Below, piece after piece: positions 1 through 8,610 of a stretch of DNA of 51,158 nt. Made by a program: the position numbers and the translations under genes. Source of the DNA: Rubrivivax sp. (GTDB taxonomy: Bacteria > Pseudomonadota > Gammaproteobacteria > Burkholderiales > Burkholderiaceae_C); contig JAURZK010000160.1 in the NCBI GenBank assembly GCA_030653505.1, forward strand, positions 1 to 51,158, in the 5' to 3' direction. The notes beneath the pieces were generated by a model that worked only from the letters and a program-made list of their open reading frames with translations, did not search any database and had not been told where the DNA came from. Each line of letters begins with the position of its first letter. Positions within the stretch are counted from its first letter, which is position 1.

Positions 1-1075
1 CGTTCAACGTGTCGTCCCAGTTGATGCAGGCGTCGGTGATGCTCTTGCCGTATTCCAGCTTGGCCGGGTCGTCCTTGCCCGGGGTGAACTTCTGCGCGCC
101 GCCGTGCAGGTGGCTTTCGACCATGACGCCGAAGATGCAGCGGTTGCCGGCTTCGAGCTGCGCGGCCACGTCGCGCATGACGTCGATCTGGCGCTGGTGC
201 TGCTTGCTGCTGTTGGCGTGGCTGGCGTCGATCATCAACCGGCAGGGCAGCTTGCAGGCCTCGATCTCCTTGCAGGCCGCGGCCACGCTGGCGGCGTCGT
301 AGTTTGGTGCCTTGCCGCCGCGCAGGATGACGTGGCAATCCTTGTTGCCCTTGGTCTCGACGATGGCCACCTGGCCGTTCTTGTGCACCGACAGGAAGTG
401 GTGCGGCCGCGCCGCGGCCTGGATGGCGTCGGTGGCGATCCTGATGTTGCCGTCGGTGCCGTTCTTGAAGCCGACGGGCGCGGAAAGCCCGCTGGCCAGT
501 TCGCGGTGTACCTGGCTTTCGGTGGTGCGCGCGCCGATGGCGCCCCAGGCGATGAGGTCGCCGATGTACTGCGGGCTGATGACGTCGAGGAACTCGCTGC
601 CCGCCGGGACGCCGAGGCGGTTGATGTCCACCAGCAGCTGGCGCGCGATGCGCAGGCCCTCGTGGATGCGGAAGCTCTCGTCGAGGTAGGGGTCGTTGAT
701 GAGTCCCTTCCAGCCCACCGTGGTGCGCGGCTTCTCGAAGTAGACCCGCATCACCACCTCCAGTTCGCCGGCGTGTCTGTCGCGCGCCAGTTTCAGCTTG
801 CGCGCATAGTCCAGCGCCGCGGCCGGGTCGTGGATGCTGCAGGGGCCGACGATGACGAGCAGGCGGTCGTCCTCGTTGTTCATGATCTGGCGGATGGAAG
901 CGCGCGTGCCGCTGATCAGCGTCTCGACCGGCGTGCCGGCGATGGGGAAGAAGCGGATCAGGTGTTCCGGCGGCGGCAGCGGCGTGACGTCGCGGATGCG
1001 CTGGTCGTCGGTCTGGCTGGTCTTCTCGCTGAGGGCCAGGCGTTCGCCGCCGGGGGTCGCTTGTTTCGGGCTCAT
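1..1075 (-). CDS. aroG: 3-deoxy-7-phosphoheptulonate (DAHP) synthase, class I, 3' end cut by the window
   Basis: Condenses phosphoenolpyruvate with erythrose 4-phosphate, the first committed step of the shikimate pathway. The frame is open from the ATG at 1075 to the window edge: 358 codons against a usual family length of about 350-360, so only a few residues are missing. Visible family motifs include IVGPCSIHDP, RVYFEKPRTTVGWKGL, SGLSAPVGFKNGTDG and DASHANSSKQHQRQ near the C-terminus. The start is preceded by AAAGAG. The isozyme type cannot be read from the protein alone, but the upstream leader is rich in Phe codons, which points to control by charged tRNA-Phe and perhaps to a Phe-sensitive enzyme. 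Confidence 0.95.
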   Translation of the reverse strand, partial: MSPKQATPGGERLALSEKTSQTDDQRIRDVTPLPPPEHLIRFFPIAGTPVETLISGTRASIRQIMNNEDDRLLVIVGPCSIHDPAAALDYARKLKLARDRHAGELEVVMRVYFEKPRTTVGWKGLINDPYLDESFRIHEGLRIARQLLVDINRLGVPAGSEFLDVISPQYIGDLIAWGAIGARTTESQVHRELASGLSAPVGFKNGTDGNIRIATDAIQAAARPHHFLSVHKNGQVAIVETKGNKDCHVILRGGKAPNYDAASVAAACKEIEACKLPCRLMIDASHANSSKQHQRQIDVMRDVAAQLEAGNRCIFGVMVESHLHGGAQKFTPGKDDPAKLEYGKSITDACINWDDTLN

Positions 1076-1110
1076 GGGGCTCTTTCGTGGGGTGGCATCA
1101 ACACGCCGGC

Positions 1111-1140
1111 AACAAAAAACCGCCGGGGTTGCCGGCGGTT
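1111..1140 (-). terminator. Intrinsic terminator (attenuator) ahead of aroG
   Basis: On the minus strand AACCGCCGG, a five-base loop and CCGGCGGTT form a perfect 9-bp stem, followed by TTTTGTT. It lies between the Phe-rich leader peptide and the aroG start, so it is an attenuator rather than an end-of-operon terminator. Confidence 0.85.
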
Positions 1141-1169
1141 GGTTGGGGGTGCGTTGCCTTCTTTCCTGC

Positions 1170-1244
1170 TTACGCGCTTGCCTCTCCAGCCGCCGTGCGG
1201 TGCGAGAACCAAAAGGACGTAAAAAAGGAGCTTGCGGGACGCAT
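1170..1244 (-). CDS. aroG leader peptide, Phe-rich
   Basis: A 24-residue ORF starting MRPASSFFTSFWF and ending in TAA. Four of residues 7-13 are Phe and one is Trp, far above expectation in this genome, and TTT codons are rare here. There is no good Shine-Dalgarno. A weak -10-like TACATT (complement of 1252-1257) sits 7 bases before the ATG, so the message may be nearly leaderless. Its job is to sense charged tRNA-Phe, not to make a functional protein. Confidence 0.75.
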   Translation of the reverse strand: MRPASSFFTSFWFSHRTAAGEASA

Positions 1245-1266
1245 GGGCGCGAATGTAGCACGCGAT

Positions 1267-1983
1267 TCATGGCGTGATGCTGACGGCCGGCGGCGTCGCG
1301 GCAGGCTCCGGCGTGGCCGCTTCGACCGGCACCTGCGGTGCCAGTGGCAGGTGTTGCGGCGCGGTGACGCCCATCGAGACATACAGGCTCGTCACCGCCT
1401 CGACGCTCAGCGCGGCAGGTGTCACCCAGTCCTCGGGCACGAAGAGCAGCCCGCCACCGACGGGCACCGGCGCGGTGGGCACCAGCACCGCCAGGCAGCG
1501 GCGACCGTCGACCAGCAGCACCTCCGCGGCGGTCTGCAGCGCCAGCACCGCGGCGCCCCCTTCCGCGCCACCGAAGCGCACCCACACCGCGCGCATGGCC
1601 CGTGCGGCGCCGGGGTCGCGCTTGGCAAACAGCGCCACCAGCTTCTGTGCCATCTCGTAGACCTGGCGCACCAGCGGAATGCGGCGCATCACGCTGTCCA
1701 GCAGCCGCACCGTGCCACGCTGCAGCCCCAGTTCCACCAGCCCGCCCAGGCCCACCAGCGCCAGCACCACGAGGCCGATGCCGATGAGGTAGCCCACCAC
1801 CTCCGAACCGGTGACGCCCAGGCCGATGGCCACCAGCAGGGAACCCACGGCGCTGTGGGGCCCCAGCCAGCGGAACAGCACGGTGGCAGCCCAGGCGAAG
1901 ATGGCGACCGTGGCGGCCAGCGGCAGCGCGGCGACGACGCCGGTGAGGAACAGGCGCAGTAGGTGGCGGGGGGCGCGTTTCAT
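1267..1983 (-). CDS. DUF502 family membrane protein
   Basis: A 238-residue protein when started at MKRAPRHLLRLF; an upstream in-frame ATG at 2025 would add 14 residues. The N-terminus carries two strong hydrophobic segments (about residues 7-33 and 45-75). The soluble part has the DUF502 pattern MRRIPLVRQVYEMAQKL and the later segment FVPEDWVTPAALSVEAV. The C-terminal tail is Pro/Ala-rich and probably disordered. It follows ilvA on the same strand with a short gap and may be cotranscribed. The family has no established biochemical role. Confidence 0.85.
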   Translation of the reverse strand: MKRAPRHLLRLFLTGVVAALPLAATVAIFAWAATVLFRWLGPHSAVGSLLVAIGLGVTGSEVVGYLIGIGLVVLALVGLGGLVELGLQRGTVRLLDSVMRRIPLVRQVYEMAQKLVALFAKRDPGAARAMRAVWVRFGGAEGGAAVLALQTAAEVLLVDGRRCLAVLVPTAPVPVGGGLLFVPEDWVTPAALSVEAVTSLYVSMGVTAPQHLPLAPQVPVEAATPEPAATPPAVSITP

Positions 1984-2043
1984 GCGCGGATTGTCTCTGC
2001 CGCCGGGGGCCGTGCGCGCCGCCATCGGGCCACAGGGGCGCGC

Positions 2044-3249
2044 TCAGTAGCTCGCGGCCTCCAGGCCCGCGGCCTGCAGCGCCACGATGACCTCGCCGAC
2101 GTGCGCCGGGTTGCGCGTCTGCAGCACCAGTTCGACCTCGACGTTCTGCGCCGACAGCGCCGAGAACGCGCGCTGGTGGTGTACCTCGTCGATGTTCGCG
2201 CCGGCCCCGGCCACCACCGCGGTGATGCGCGCCAGCACACCGGGGGTGTCGCGTGCGTTGACGCGGATGCGCGCCAGCCGACCGGCGCGCACCATGCCAC
2301 GCTCGATGATGGCGGCCAGCAGCAGCGGGTCGATGTTGCCGCCGCACAGCACCAGGCCGACCTTCCTGCCGGCGTAACGCGCCGGGTCCTTCAGCAGCGC
2401 CGCCAGCCCCGCAGCGCCGGCGCCTTCGACCACCGTCTTCTCGATCTCCAGCAGCATCAGCACGGCCTGCTCGATGTCACCTTCGTCGACGAGCACGAGG
2501 TCGTCGACGAGGCGGCGGATGACCTCGCGCGTGATCTGCCCGGGCTGCCCCACCGCGATGCCCTCGGCGATGGTGCTGGTGCCCTGCGGGTGTGCCGTGC
2601 CCTTGACGGCGTTGACCATGGCCGGGAAGCGGCTGGTCTGCACGCCGACGATCTCGATGCCGGGCTTGACAGCCCGCACCGCGGTGGCGATGCCGCTGAT
2701 GAGCCCGCCGCCGCCCACCGCGATGACCAGCGTGTCGAGCTCGGGCTGGGCGCGCAGCATCTCGATGCCTATCGTGCCCTGGCCGGCGATCACGGCCTCG
2801 TCGTCGAAGGGGTGGATGAAGCTCAAGCCCTCGCGCGCGGCGAGCAGCAGGGCATGCTCGCGTGCCTGGTCGAAGGTCTCGCCGTGCAGCACGACCTCGG
2901 CGCCGAAGCCGCGGGTGCGCTCCACCTTCACCATCGGCGTGGCCACCGGCATCACGATCACCGCCCGCAGCCCCAGCCGCTGCGCATGGTGGGCCACCCC
3001 CTGGGCGTGGTTGCCGGCGGAAGCCGCAATGACACCCTGGATCGGCGAACCGCTCTCGACCATGGTGGCCAGCTTGTTGAGCGCGCCGCGTTCCTTGAAC
3101 GAGGCCGTGAACTGCAAATTCTCGAACTTCAGGAAGACCTGCGCGCCGACGATCTGGCCCAGCGTCCGGCTCTCGACGCAGGGCGTGTCCAGCACCTGGC
3201 CGGCCAGCCGAGTGGCGGCGGCTTCGATGTCGGCGAAAGCGACCGTCAC
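2044..3249 (-). CDS. ilvA: Threonine ammonia-lyase (threonine dehydratase) with C-terminal ACT domain
   Basis: PLP enzyme that deaminates threonine to 2-oxobutyrate, the entry to isoleucine synthesis or threonine breakdown. It has 401 residues and a GTG start (cac at 3247-3249). The N-terminal fold-type II domain shows the PLP lysine in ASFKERGA (about residue 51), the phosphate loop SAGNHAQGVA and VAVGGGGLISG. After about residue 320 a single ACT-like domain begins (RVNARDTPGVLARI). This is the shorter, ~400-residue form with one ACT domain, so it could equally be named tdcB; no neighbouring ilv or tdc gene settles the pathway. Confidence 0.9.
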   Translation of the reverse strand: MTVAFADIEAAATRLAGQVLDTPCVESRTLGQIVGAQVFLKFENLQFTASFKERGALNKLATMVESGSPIQGVIAASAGNHAQGVAHHAQRLGLRAVIVMPVATPMVKVERTRGFGAEVVLHGETFDQAREHALLLAAREGLSFIHPFDDEAVIAGQGTIGIEMLRAQPELDTLVIAVGGGGLISGIATAVRAVKPGIEIVGVQTSRFPAMVNAVKGTAHPQGTSTIAEGIAVGQPGQITREVIRRLVDDLVLVDEGDIEQAVLMLLEIEKTVVEGAGAAGLAALLKDPARYAGRKVGLVLCGGNIDPLLLAAIIERGMVRAGRLARIRVNARDTPGVLARITAVVAGAGANIDEVHHQRAFSALSAQNVEVELVLQTRNPAHVGEVIVALQAAGLEAASY

Positions 3250-3268
3250 GGCACGCCGTGCGCGGGCG

Positions 3269-4732
3269 TCAGGCGGTGCCGCCGACGGTGAGGCGGTCGA
3301 TACGCAAGGTCGGCTGGCCCACGCCCACCGGCACGCTCTGCCCGTCCTTGCCGCAGACGCCGACGCCGGTGTCGAGTTCCAGGTCGTTGCCGATCATGCT
3401 CACGCGCGTCATCGCCTCGGGGCCGTTGCCCACGAGCGTGGCGCCCTTCACCGGGTAGAGGACCCGGCCGTTCTCGACCCAGTAGGCCTCGCTGGCGCTG
3501 AAGACGAACTTGCCGCTGGTGATGTCGACCTGGCCGCCGCCGAAGTTGGTGGCATACAGACCCCGCTTGATGCTGGCGATGATCTCTTCCTTGGTCTTGT
3601 CGCCGGCCAGCATGTAGGTGTTGGTCATGCGCGGCATGGGCACGCTGGCGTAGCTTTCGCGGCGGCCGTTGCCGGTGGGCTTCACGCCCATCAGCCGCGC
3701 GTTCAGGCTGTCCTGGATATAGCCCTTCAGGATGCCGTCCTCGATGAGCACGTTCTTCTGCGTGGCGTGGCCCTCGTCGTCGACGTTCAGGCTGCCGCGG
3801 CGGTCGGCCAGCGTGCCGTCGTCGAGCACGGTCACGCCCTTGGCCGCCACGCGCTGGCCGACGCGGCCGGCGAAGGTGCTGCTGCCCTTGCGGTTGAAGT
3901 CGCCTTCCAGGCCGTGGCCGCCGGCCTCGTGCAGCAGCACGCCGGGCCAGCCGGGGCCGAGCACGACGGTCATCTCGCCGGCCGGCGCGGGGCGGCTGTC
4001 GAGGTTGGTGAGCGCCGCGCTCACCGCGTGGTCGACGTACTGCTGCAGCACGGCGTCGCGGAAGTAGCCCAGGCCGAAACGCCCGCCGCCGCCGCCGCTG
4101 CCCACTTCGCGGCGGCCGTTCTGCTCGGCGATGACGGTGACGTTCAGCCGCACCAGCGGCCGCACGTCGGCGGCGCGTGTGCCGTCGGCGCGCGCCACCA
4201 GCACCACGTCGTACTCGGCCGACAGGCTGGCCATCACCTGCGCCACGCGCGGGTCCTTGGCGCGCGCCATCTTCTCCACGCGCTCCAGCAGCGCCACCTT
4301 CTGCGTGCTGTCGAGCGTGGCGATGGGGTCGGTGGGCGCATAGAGCGTGCGGCTGCCCGCCACCTTGGGCGGGCGGGCCAGCTTCACGCGCCGGTTCTGC
4401 CCTGCCGCGGCGATGGTGCGCACCGTGCGTGCGGCGTCCATCAAGGCGTCTTCGCTCAGGTCGTCGGAGTAGGCAAAGGCGGTCTTCTCGCCGGCCACGG
4501 CGCGCACGCCCACGCCCTGGTCGATGCTGAAGCTGCCGCTCTTGACGATGCCTTCTTCCAGGCTCCAGCCCTCGTGGCGCGTGGTCTGGAAATAGAGGTC
4601 GGCGTCGTCGACGCGGTGCTCGCTGATCGTCGCCAGCGCGCGCTGCAGCGTGGCCTCGCTGATGCCGAAGGGTTCGAGCATCAGCCCCTGCGCGATGGCC
4701 AGGCGCTCGACGGTGGGTTCGCGGGTGATCAT
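3269..4732 (-). CDS. tldD: Metalloprotease TldD
   Basis: 487 residues, the family's normal length, when started at MITREPTVERLAIAQG; the open frame runs upstream to 4894 but that extension is Pro/Arg-rich and unlike TldD. The zinc-site motif HEAGGHGLEGD is present in the middle, with the downstream metal-site region around SYASVPMPRMTNTYM. TldD works as a heterodimer with TldE/PmbA, processing small modified peptides and unfolded substrates in the cytoplasm. The partner gene is not in this window. It ends 19 bases before the ilvA start on the same strand, so the two may be cotranscribed. Confidence 0.93.
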   Translation of the reverse strand: MITREPTVERLAIAQGLMLEPFGISEATLQRALATISEHRVDDADLYFQTTRHEGWSLEEGIVKSGSFSIDQGVGVRAVAGEKTAFAYSDDLSEDALMDAARTVRTIAAAGQNRRVKLARPPKVAGSRTLYAPTDPIATLDSTQKVALLERVEKMARAKDPRVAQVMASLSAEYDVVLVARADGTRAADVRPLVRLNVTVIAEQNGRREVGSGGGGGRFGLGYFRDAVLQQYVDHAVSAALTNLDSRPAPAGEMTVVLGPGWPGVLLHEAGGHGLEGDFNRKGSSTFAGRVGQRVAAKGVTVLDDGTLADRRGSLNVDDEGHATQKNVLIEDGILKGYIQDSLNARLMGVKPTGNGRRESYASVPMPRMTNTYMLAGDKTKEEIIASIKRGLYATNFGGGQVDITSGKFVFSASEAYWVENGRVLYPVKGATLVGNGPEAMTRVSMIGNDLELDTGVGVCGKDGQSVPVGVGQPTLRIDRLTVGGTA

Positions 4733-4822
4733 GGCGGGCAGGCCCTGCTTAACGACGGTGGGCGACCATTGTAGGAGGGCCCCTGCCGCCATCCGGGCAC
4801 GCGGGGCATCGCTTCCCCCATG

Positions 4823-4847
4823 AAAGAACCCCGCCGCAGCGGGGTTC
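4823..4847 (-). terminator. Intrinsic terminator downstream of hsp20
   Basis: Minus strand reads GAACCCCGC, loop TGCG, GCGGGGTTC, then TTTC: a perfect 9-bp stem with a short T run. It lies about 130 bases after the hsp20 stop and before tldD, separating the two transcripts. Confidence 0.75.
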
Positions 4848-4977
4848 GGGGGGCCGGTGCGTGCAGCCGTGTTGCGCGGCCTGCACCGGCCCATCCGGGC
4901 GATCCTCAGGCGGCGTCAGCAGGGCCGGTCACCCTGTCCCCTCGAGGATCTTCAGCCTTCGCCCGGCAGCCTTGCCT

Positions 4978-5409
4978 TCACTGGATGACCAGGGGCTCGG
5001 TGTGGGCCGCGGCCTTCTTCGGCAACGTCAGCGTGAGCACGCCGTCCTGGTACTTCGCCACGGCCTTTTCGCGGTCGAGCTCGTAACCCATGTTGAACAT
5101 GCGGCTGGTGTAGCCAAAGCTGCGTTCACTGCGCAGCACGCGGCCTTCCTTCTTCTCTTCGGTGTCCTTCTTCACCTCGGCGGTGATGAGGACCTGCGTG
5201 CCTTCGATCTCGACGTGGATGTCTTCCTTGCGTACGCCGGGGATCTCGGCCTTCACCGTGTAGGCGTCGTCGACTTCACTGACGTCGATCTTGATCTGCG
5301 GTGTCTCGGCCGGGGTTTCCCAACGGTAGGGACGCATGAATGTGCGGAAGGCGTCGTCCAGCGTGAAGGGCTCGCCGCTGAACAGCGACGGTAGGCGGGT
5401 GGTGTTCAT
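4978..5409 (-). CDS. Small heat-shock protein, Hsp20/alpha-crystallin family
   Basis: 143 residues, typical for bacterial sHsps. The alpha-crystallin domain spans about residues 38-135: VSEVDDAYTVKAEIPGVRKE near its start, and the conserved A-x-x-x-n-GvLtltlPk signature as YQDGVLTLTLPKK. The C-terminus ends TEPLVIQ, close to the I/V-x-I/V anchor of this family. A clear GAGGAG precedes the ATG. It acts as an ATP-independent holdase binding unfolding proteins. A sigma-32 promoter was looked for upstream and not convincingly found. It is monocistronic, ended by the hairpin at 4823-4847. Confidence 0.93.
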   Translation of the reverse strand: MNTTRLPSLFSGEPFTLDDAFRTFMRPYRWETPAETPQIKIDVSEVDDAYTVKAEIPGVRKEDIHVEIEGTQVLITAEVKKDTEEKKEGRVLRSERSFGYTSRMFNMGYELDREKAVAKYQDGVLTLTLPKKAAAHTEPLVIQ

Positions 5410-5557
5410 GACAACTCCTCATGTGCCTGACTACGCGGCACGGCCCCGCGTAAAGCCACCGTTGCCTCGCACCCTTCTCGTGGCCTGCCACCTCGGGTAT
5501 GGGCAGCGGCACCCCCTATCCTAGCCACGGGGTTGGCGGTGCATTTGATCTGCGACA

Positions 5558-6505
5558 TCAAATTTCCACGTCGGTGGGCCGGCGTCTTTCGCGCCGCGCC
5601 ACCCACAGCGTGGCCGCGACGATCACCGCACCGCCCAGCAGCGTGGTCTGTGTCGGCAGGTCGGCAAACAGCAGCCAGCCCAGCGCCGAGGCCCACACCA
5701 GCTCGAGGAACTTCACCGACTGCGTCGACGAGATGTCGGCGATGCGGAAGCTGCGTGTCAGGCAGTAGTGAGCCGTGCTGCCGAGCAGGCCGCAGACCGC
5801 GAAACCCGCCCATTGCGCGGCAGTCGGTGGCTGCCACGCCCACAGCGCCATCGGCAGGCTGAAGAGTGTGACGCTGATGGCCTGCCAGACGACGATGACG
5901 CCCGAGGTCTCGGTGCGCGTCAGCACCTTGGTGATGAGGAAGGACGCCGCGAACACCGGCGCCGAGGCCAGCATCAGCAGGTGCCAGCCGCCGCCCGAAC
6001 CCGACAGCAGCGGCCCGACGACGATGAGCACGCCGGCAAAGCCGATGCCGGTGGCCACCCAGCGTTCCCAGCGCATCGGCTCGCGCAGGAAGAGGCCGGC
6101 GCCGATCAGGATGAACAACGGCGTCGTGAAGCCGATGGCCGTCAGGTCGGCCAGCGGCAGGTGCGGCAGCGCCAGGAACCACAGCACCAGGCCCACGGTG
6201 TGCACGGCGCCGCGCGTGAACTGGCCGGCGAGGTTCTTCGGCCAGTAGGCCGCCAGCCCGCCATGCCAGACCAGCGGCAGTAAGACCAGCAGGCCGAAAA
6301 GGTAACGCAGGAACTGCGTCTGCATCGGGTCGAGTTGCTGCGACAGGCCGCGCAAGACGGCGTTGAGCAGGCAGAACAGCAGCCCCCCGGCGGCCGACCA
6401 CAGCAGCGCCCGCACTGTGGGCGGCAGGTGGGCGGTGCGCGCGCGCCACCAGCCGCGCAGGCCGGACGCCCGGGTTGCGCCGCCCTGGCCGGGGCCGGTG
6501 CTCAA
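5558..6505 (-). CDS. DMT-superfamily (EamA) transporter
   Basis: A 315-residue inner-membrane protein with about ten predicted membrane helices arranged as two EamA repeats. The first begins around LLWSAAGGLLFCLLNAV, the second around WHLLMLASAPVFAASFLITK. The substrate cannot be inferred. The annotated start is a TTG at 6505 that overlaps the rsmI stop (TTGA), without a good ribosome-binding site. A GTG at 6415, just before the first helix, is a reasonable alternative. Close coupling to rsmI suggests cotranscription. Confidence 0.85.
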   Translation of the reverse strand: MSTGPGQGGATRASGLRGWWRARTAHLPPTVRALLWSAAGGLLFCLLNAVLRGLSQQLDPMQTQFLRYLFGLLVLLPLVWHGGLAAYWPKNLAGQFTRGAVHTVGLVLWFLALPHLPLADLTAIGFTTPLFILIGAGLFLREPMRWERWVATGIGFAGVLIVVGPLLSGSGGGWHLLMLASAPVFAASFLITKVLTRTETSGVIVVWQAISVTLFSLPMALWAWQPPTAAQWAGFAVCGLLGSTAHYCLTRSFRIADISSTQSVKFLELVWASALGWLLFADLPTQTTLLGGAVIVAATLWVARRERRRPTDVEI

Positions 6506-7425
6506 GGCGCCGCGGCGCCGTCGGCGCGCTCATCCAGCGCGCGCTGGTAGAGCGAGTTGCGTGGCGCGCCGGTCAGTTCGGTGGCCAGCGCCACGGCCTG
6601 CTTCAGCGGCAGCTCACGCAGCAGCACACGCAGCGTGTGCAGCGCGGCCTCGGGCAAGGCGCCTTCCTCGGCAGCCACCTCCGGCAGCGCGTGCAGTACG
6701 AGCACGAACTCGCCGCGTTCATGGTGCGCGTCCTGCGCCAGCCAGGCCGGCAGCTCGGCGGCGGCGCGGGTGACGATGCTCTCGAACTGCTTGGTGAGCT
6801 CGCGGCACAGTGTCACCTGGCGCTGGGGCACCGCGTCGGCCAGCGCAGCGCAGAGTTCGGCGATGCGGTGCGGCGCCTCGAACAGCAGCTGCGTGCGGTG
6901 GTCGGCCAGCACGGTGGCCAGCATGCCGCGCCGCTCGCCGCCCTTGGCGGGCAGGAAACCGACGAAGCAGAAGGCGCTGGCGTGGGTGTCGCCGGCGGCG
7001 CTGAGCGCGGCCAGTGCGCTGCTCGGCCCCGGAAGCGGCACGGTGCTGTATCCGGCCGCAGTGGCGGCGGCCACCAGCACCGCGCCCGGGTCGCTGACTG
7101 CCGGCGTGCCGGCGTCGCTGACATAGGCCACACGTTGCCCCTGCGCCAGGCGCGCCAGCACGGCCTGCGCGGCGGTGTGTTCGTTGTGGGCGTGCAGCGC
7201 CAGCAGCGGCTTGTGCAGGCCCAGGTGGTTGAGCAGGTGGGCGGCCACGCGTGTGTCCTCGCAGGCCACGGCGTCGACGAGCCCCAGCACGTGGATGGCG
7301 CGCAGCGTCAGGTCGGCCAGGTTGCCGATGGGCGTGGCCACCACGGAGAGTGTGCCGGCCGGGTGCGACTGGTGGCCGGTGGCCAGCAGCGCGGCGCGGT
7401 GCAGGGGGGAGGGGTCGATGGTCAC
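6502..7425 (-). CDS. rsmI: 16S rRNA (cytidine1402-2'-O)-methyltransferase
   Basis: SAM-dependent methyltransferase for C1402 in the decoding centre of 16S rRNA. With the GTG start at 7425 it has about 307 residues, near the family's usual ~290. It shows the tetrapyrrole-methylase fold motifs TLSVVATPIGNLADLTLRA, ACEDTR, VAYVSDAGTPAVSDPG and LPGPSSALAAL. The open frame extends upstream to 7593, but that part lies across the divergent yraN gene and is not RsmI-like. Its start codon overlaps the yraN start by eight bases on the opposite strand. Confidence 0.92.
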   Translation of the reverse strand: MTIDPSPLHRAALLATGHQSHPAGTLSVVATPIGNLADLTLRAIHVLGLVDAVACEDTRVAAHLLNHLGLHKPLLALHAHNEHTAAQAVLARLAQGQRVAYVSDAGTPAVSDPGAVLVAAATAAGYSTVPLPGPSSALAALSAAGDTHASAFCFVGFLPAKGGERRGMLATVLADHRTQLLFEAPHRIAELCAALADAVPQRQVTLCRELTKQFESIVTRAAAELPAWLAQDAHHERGEFVLVLHALPEVAAEEGALPEAALHTLRVLLRELPLKQAVALATELTGAPRNSLYQRALDERADGAAAP

Positions 7426-7870
7426 GGGATGGTGGGGCGCCAGGAAGTCGGGCGGGGCGGACGCGACGGGTTCGGGGCCGGCTGCGCCTGCGCCACGCGA
7501 TGCCGCGGACAGCACGAAGGCCCGAGGCGAGGCCGCCGAAACCCGCGCCCTGGCCTGGCTGCAGGCGCGCGGGCTGCAGCTCGTCGAGCGCAATTATCGG
7601 GTCGCGCGCGGCCCGTCGGCACGCGGCGGCGAGATCGACCTCGTCATGCGCGAGCGCGACGGCACGCTGGTCTTCGTCGAGGTGCGCCAGCGCGGCAGCC
7701 GCGGCCATGGCGGTGCGGCGGCCAGCGTCACGGCAACGAAGCAGCGCCGCCTGGTGCGCGCCGCGCAGCACTACCTGCTGCGTTTTGCCGCGCCGCCGCC
7801 CTGCCGCTTCGACGTGCTGGCCGTGGACGGCGACACCGTGGAGTGGCTGCAGGCGGCCTTTGATGCGTGA
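7418..7870 (+). CDS. yraN: YraN family (UPF0102) endonuclease-like protein
   Basis: 150 residues. The restriction-endonuclease-like core shows RGEAAETRALAWLQARGL, ERNYR, RGGEIDLVM and LVFVEVRQR; the E..D..ExK-like acidic/lysine pattern is partly kept (EIDLV, VEVRQ, with Q in place of the usual K). The ATG at 7418 has GGGGGAGGGG just upstream. The first 40 residues are a Gly/Ala/Pro-rich extension. The family's function is not firmly known. It is divergent from rsmI, an arrangement common in related genomes. Confidence 0.88.
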   Translation: MVTGWWGARKSGGADATGSGPAAPAPRDAADSTKARGEAAETRALAWLQARGLQLVERNYRVARGPSARGGEIDLVMRERDGTLVFVEVRQRGSRGHGGAAASVTATKQRRLVRAAQHYLLRFAAPPPCRFDVLAVDGDTVEWLQAAFDA

Positions 7871-7909
7871 GGTGGCCTGAGCGACCCCCAGCGCGCTGCC
7901 ACGGGGCCG

Positions 7910-8470
7910 TCAGGGCGCTTCGCCGAAACGTGAATTCGCATCGGCCGCCAGCTTCGCGTACATCTGCGTGTGCTGGGCCAGCAGGCGCAGCCGGTCGGCC
8001 AGGCGCTGGGCCACACCCATCAGCAGCTTGGCGGCGGTACGCGGCTGCTGCTCGATCAGCACCTCCAGCCCCTTGCGCGTGAGTGCCGCGGCCGTCACCG
8101 GGCTCATCGCGGTGCAGGTGGCCGAGCGCGGCGCGCCGTCCAGCAGCGACATCTCGCCGATGATGCTGCCGGGGCCCAGCACCGACAGCGAGAGTTCTTC
8201 GTCGGGGCCGCCGCCGTGCATGTCGACCTGCACCTCGCCCTGCAGCAGCAGCAGCATGTGCGCCGAGCGGGATCCCTCGCCTTCGCGCAGCACCACGGCG
8301 CCGGCGGCGTAGCTGACCAGGCCCATGTGGGCCACCACCTGTGCCGACTCCTGCGGGTTCAGCGGCAGCAGGGTCTGCGGCGTGCGCAGCAGGTCGGCCG
8401 CGCGGTCGGCCAGGGCCGGCAGTTCGTTCAAGGCGCGCAGGCGGGTCGTGGATTCGGGCGGCGTGTCCAT
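7910..8470 (-). CDS. Cyclic-nucleotide-binding-domain protein without HTH
   Basis: 186 residues from the ATG at 8470 (a GTG at 8479 is possible). One cNMP-binding beta-barrel spans about residues 40-150. The phosphate-binding cassette is recognisable as GEMSLLDGAPRSATCTA, with the Arg that contacts the cyclic phosphate. After the barrel there is only a helical tail (LLMGVAQRLADRLRLLAQHT), with no winged-helix domain, so it is not a Crp/Fnr transcription factor. It may bind cAMP, cGMP or c-di-GMP; the ligand cannot be read here. It ends next to the yraN stop, convergent. Confidence 0.85.
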   Translation of the reverse strand: MDTPPESTTRLRALNELPALADRAADLLRTPQTLLPLNPQESAQVVAHMGLVSYAAGAVVLREGEGSRSAHMLLLLQGEVQVDMHGGGPDEELSLSVLGPGSIIGEMSLLDGAPRSATCTAMSPVTAAALTRKGLEVLIEQQPRTAAKLLMGVAQRLADRLRLLAQHTQMYAKLAADANSRFGEAP

Positions 8471-8610
8471 GCCGCGCACACTAGCATGGGGCCGCGTCGC
8501 GCTGCACCGTCATGAGGCCGCGCCCACCCGTTTGCGGTGGGGGGTGCGGCGGCCCCCGCTTCGACGCCACGCGCAGGGAACCGCCACGCCCAACCCCTGT
8601 CATATGATGC

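Larger units (their letters stand above)
1111..1244 (-). promoter_or_regulatory. Phe-type transcription attenuator of aroG
   Basis: The region has the three parts of a classical ribosome-mediated attenuator: a short leader ORF with clustered Phe codons, an intrinsic terminator, and a competing antiterminator. CGGCGG-C-TGG (complement of 1186-1195) can pair with CCA-A-CCGCCG (complement of 1133-1142), which includes most of the 5' arm of the terminator. A stalled ribosome at the Phe codons would favour that pairing and let aroG be read. Attenuators with aromatic leader peptides are known ahead of aromatic biosynthesis genes; the specific pairing here is my inference. Confidence 0.75.

Noticed and set aside
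1088..1096. TGCCACCCC on the minus strand just before the aroG start, identical to the S8 leader acceptor
   Set aside because: No GGGGTGGC partner in the aroG leader, and no other leader element; taken as chance in GC-rich DNA.
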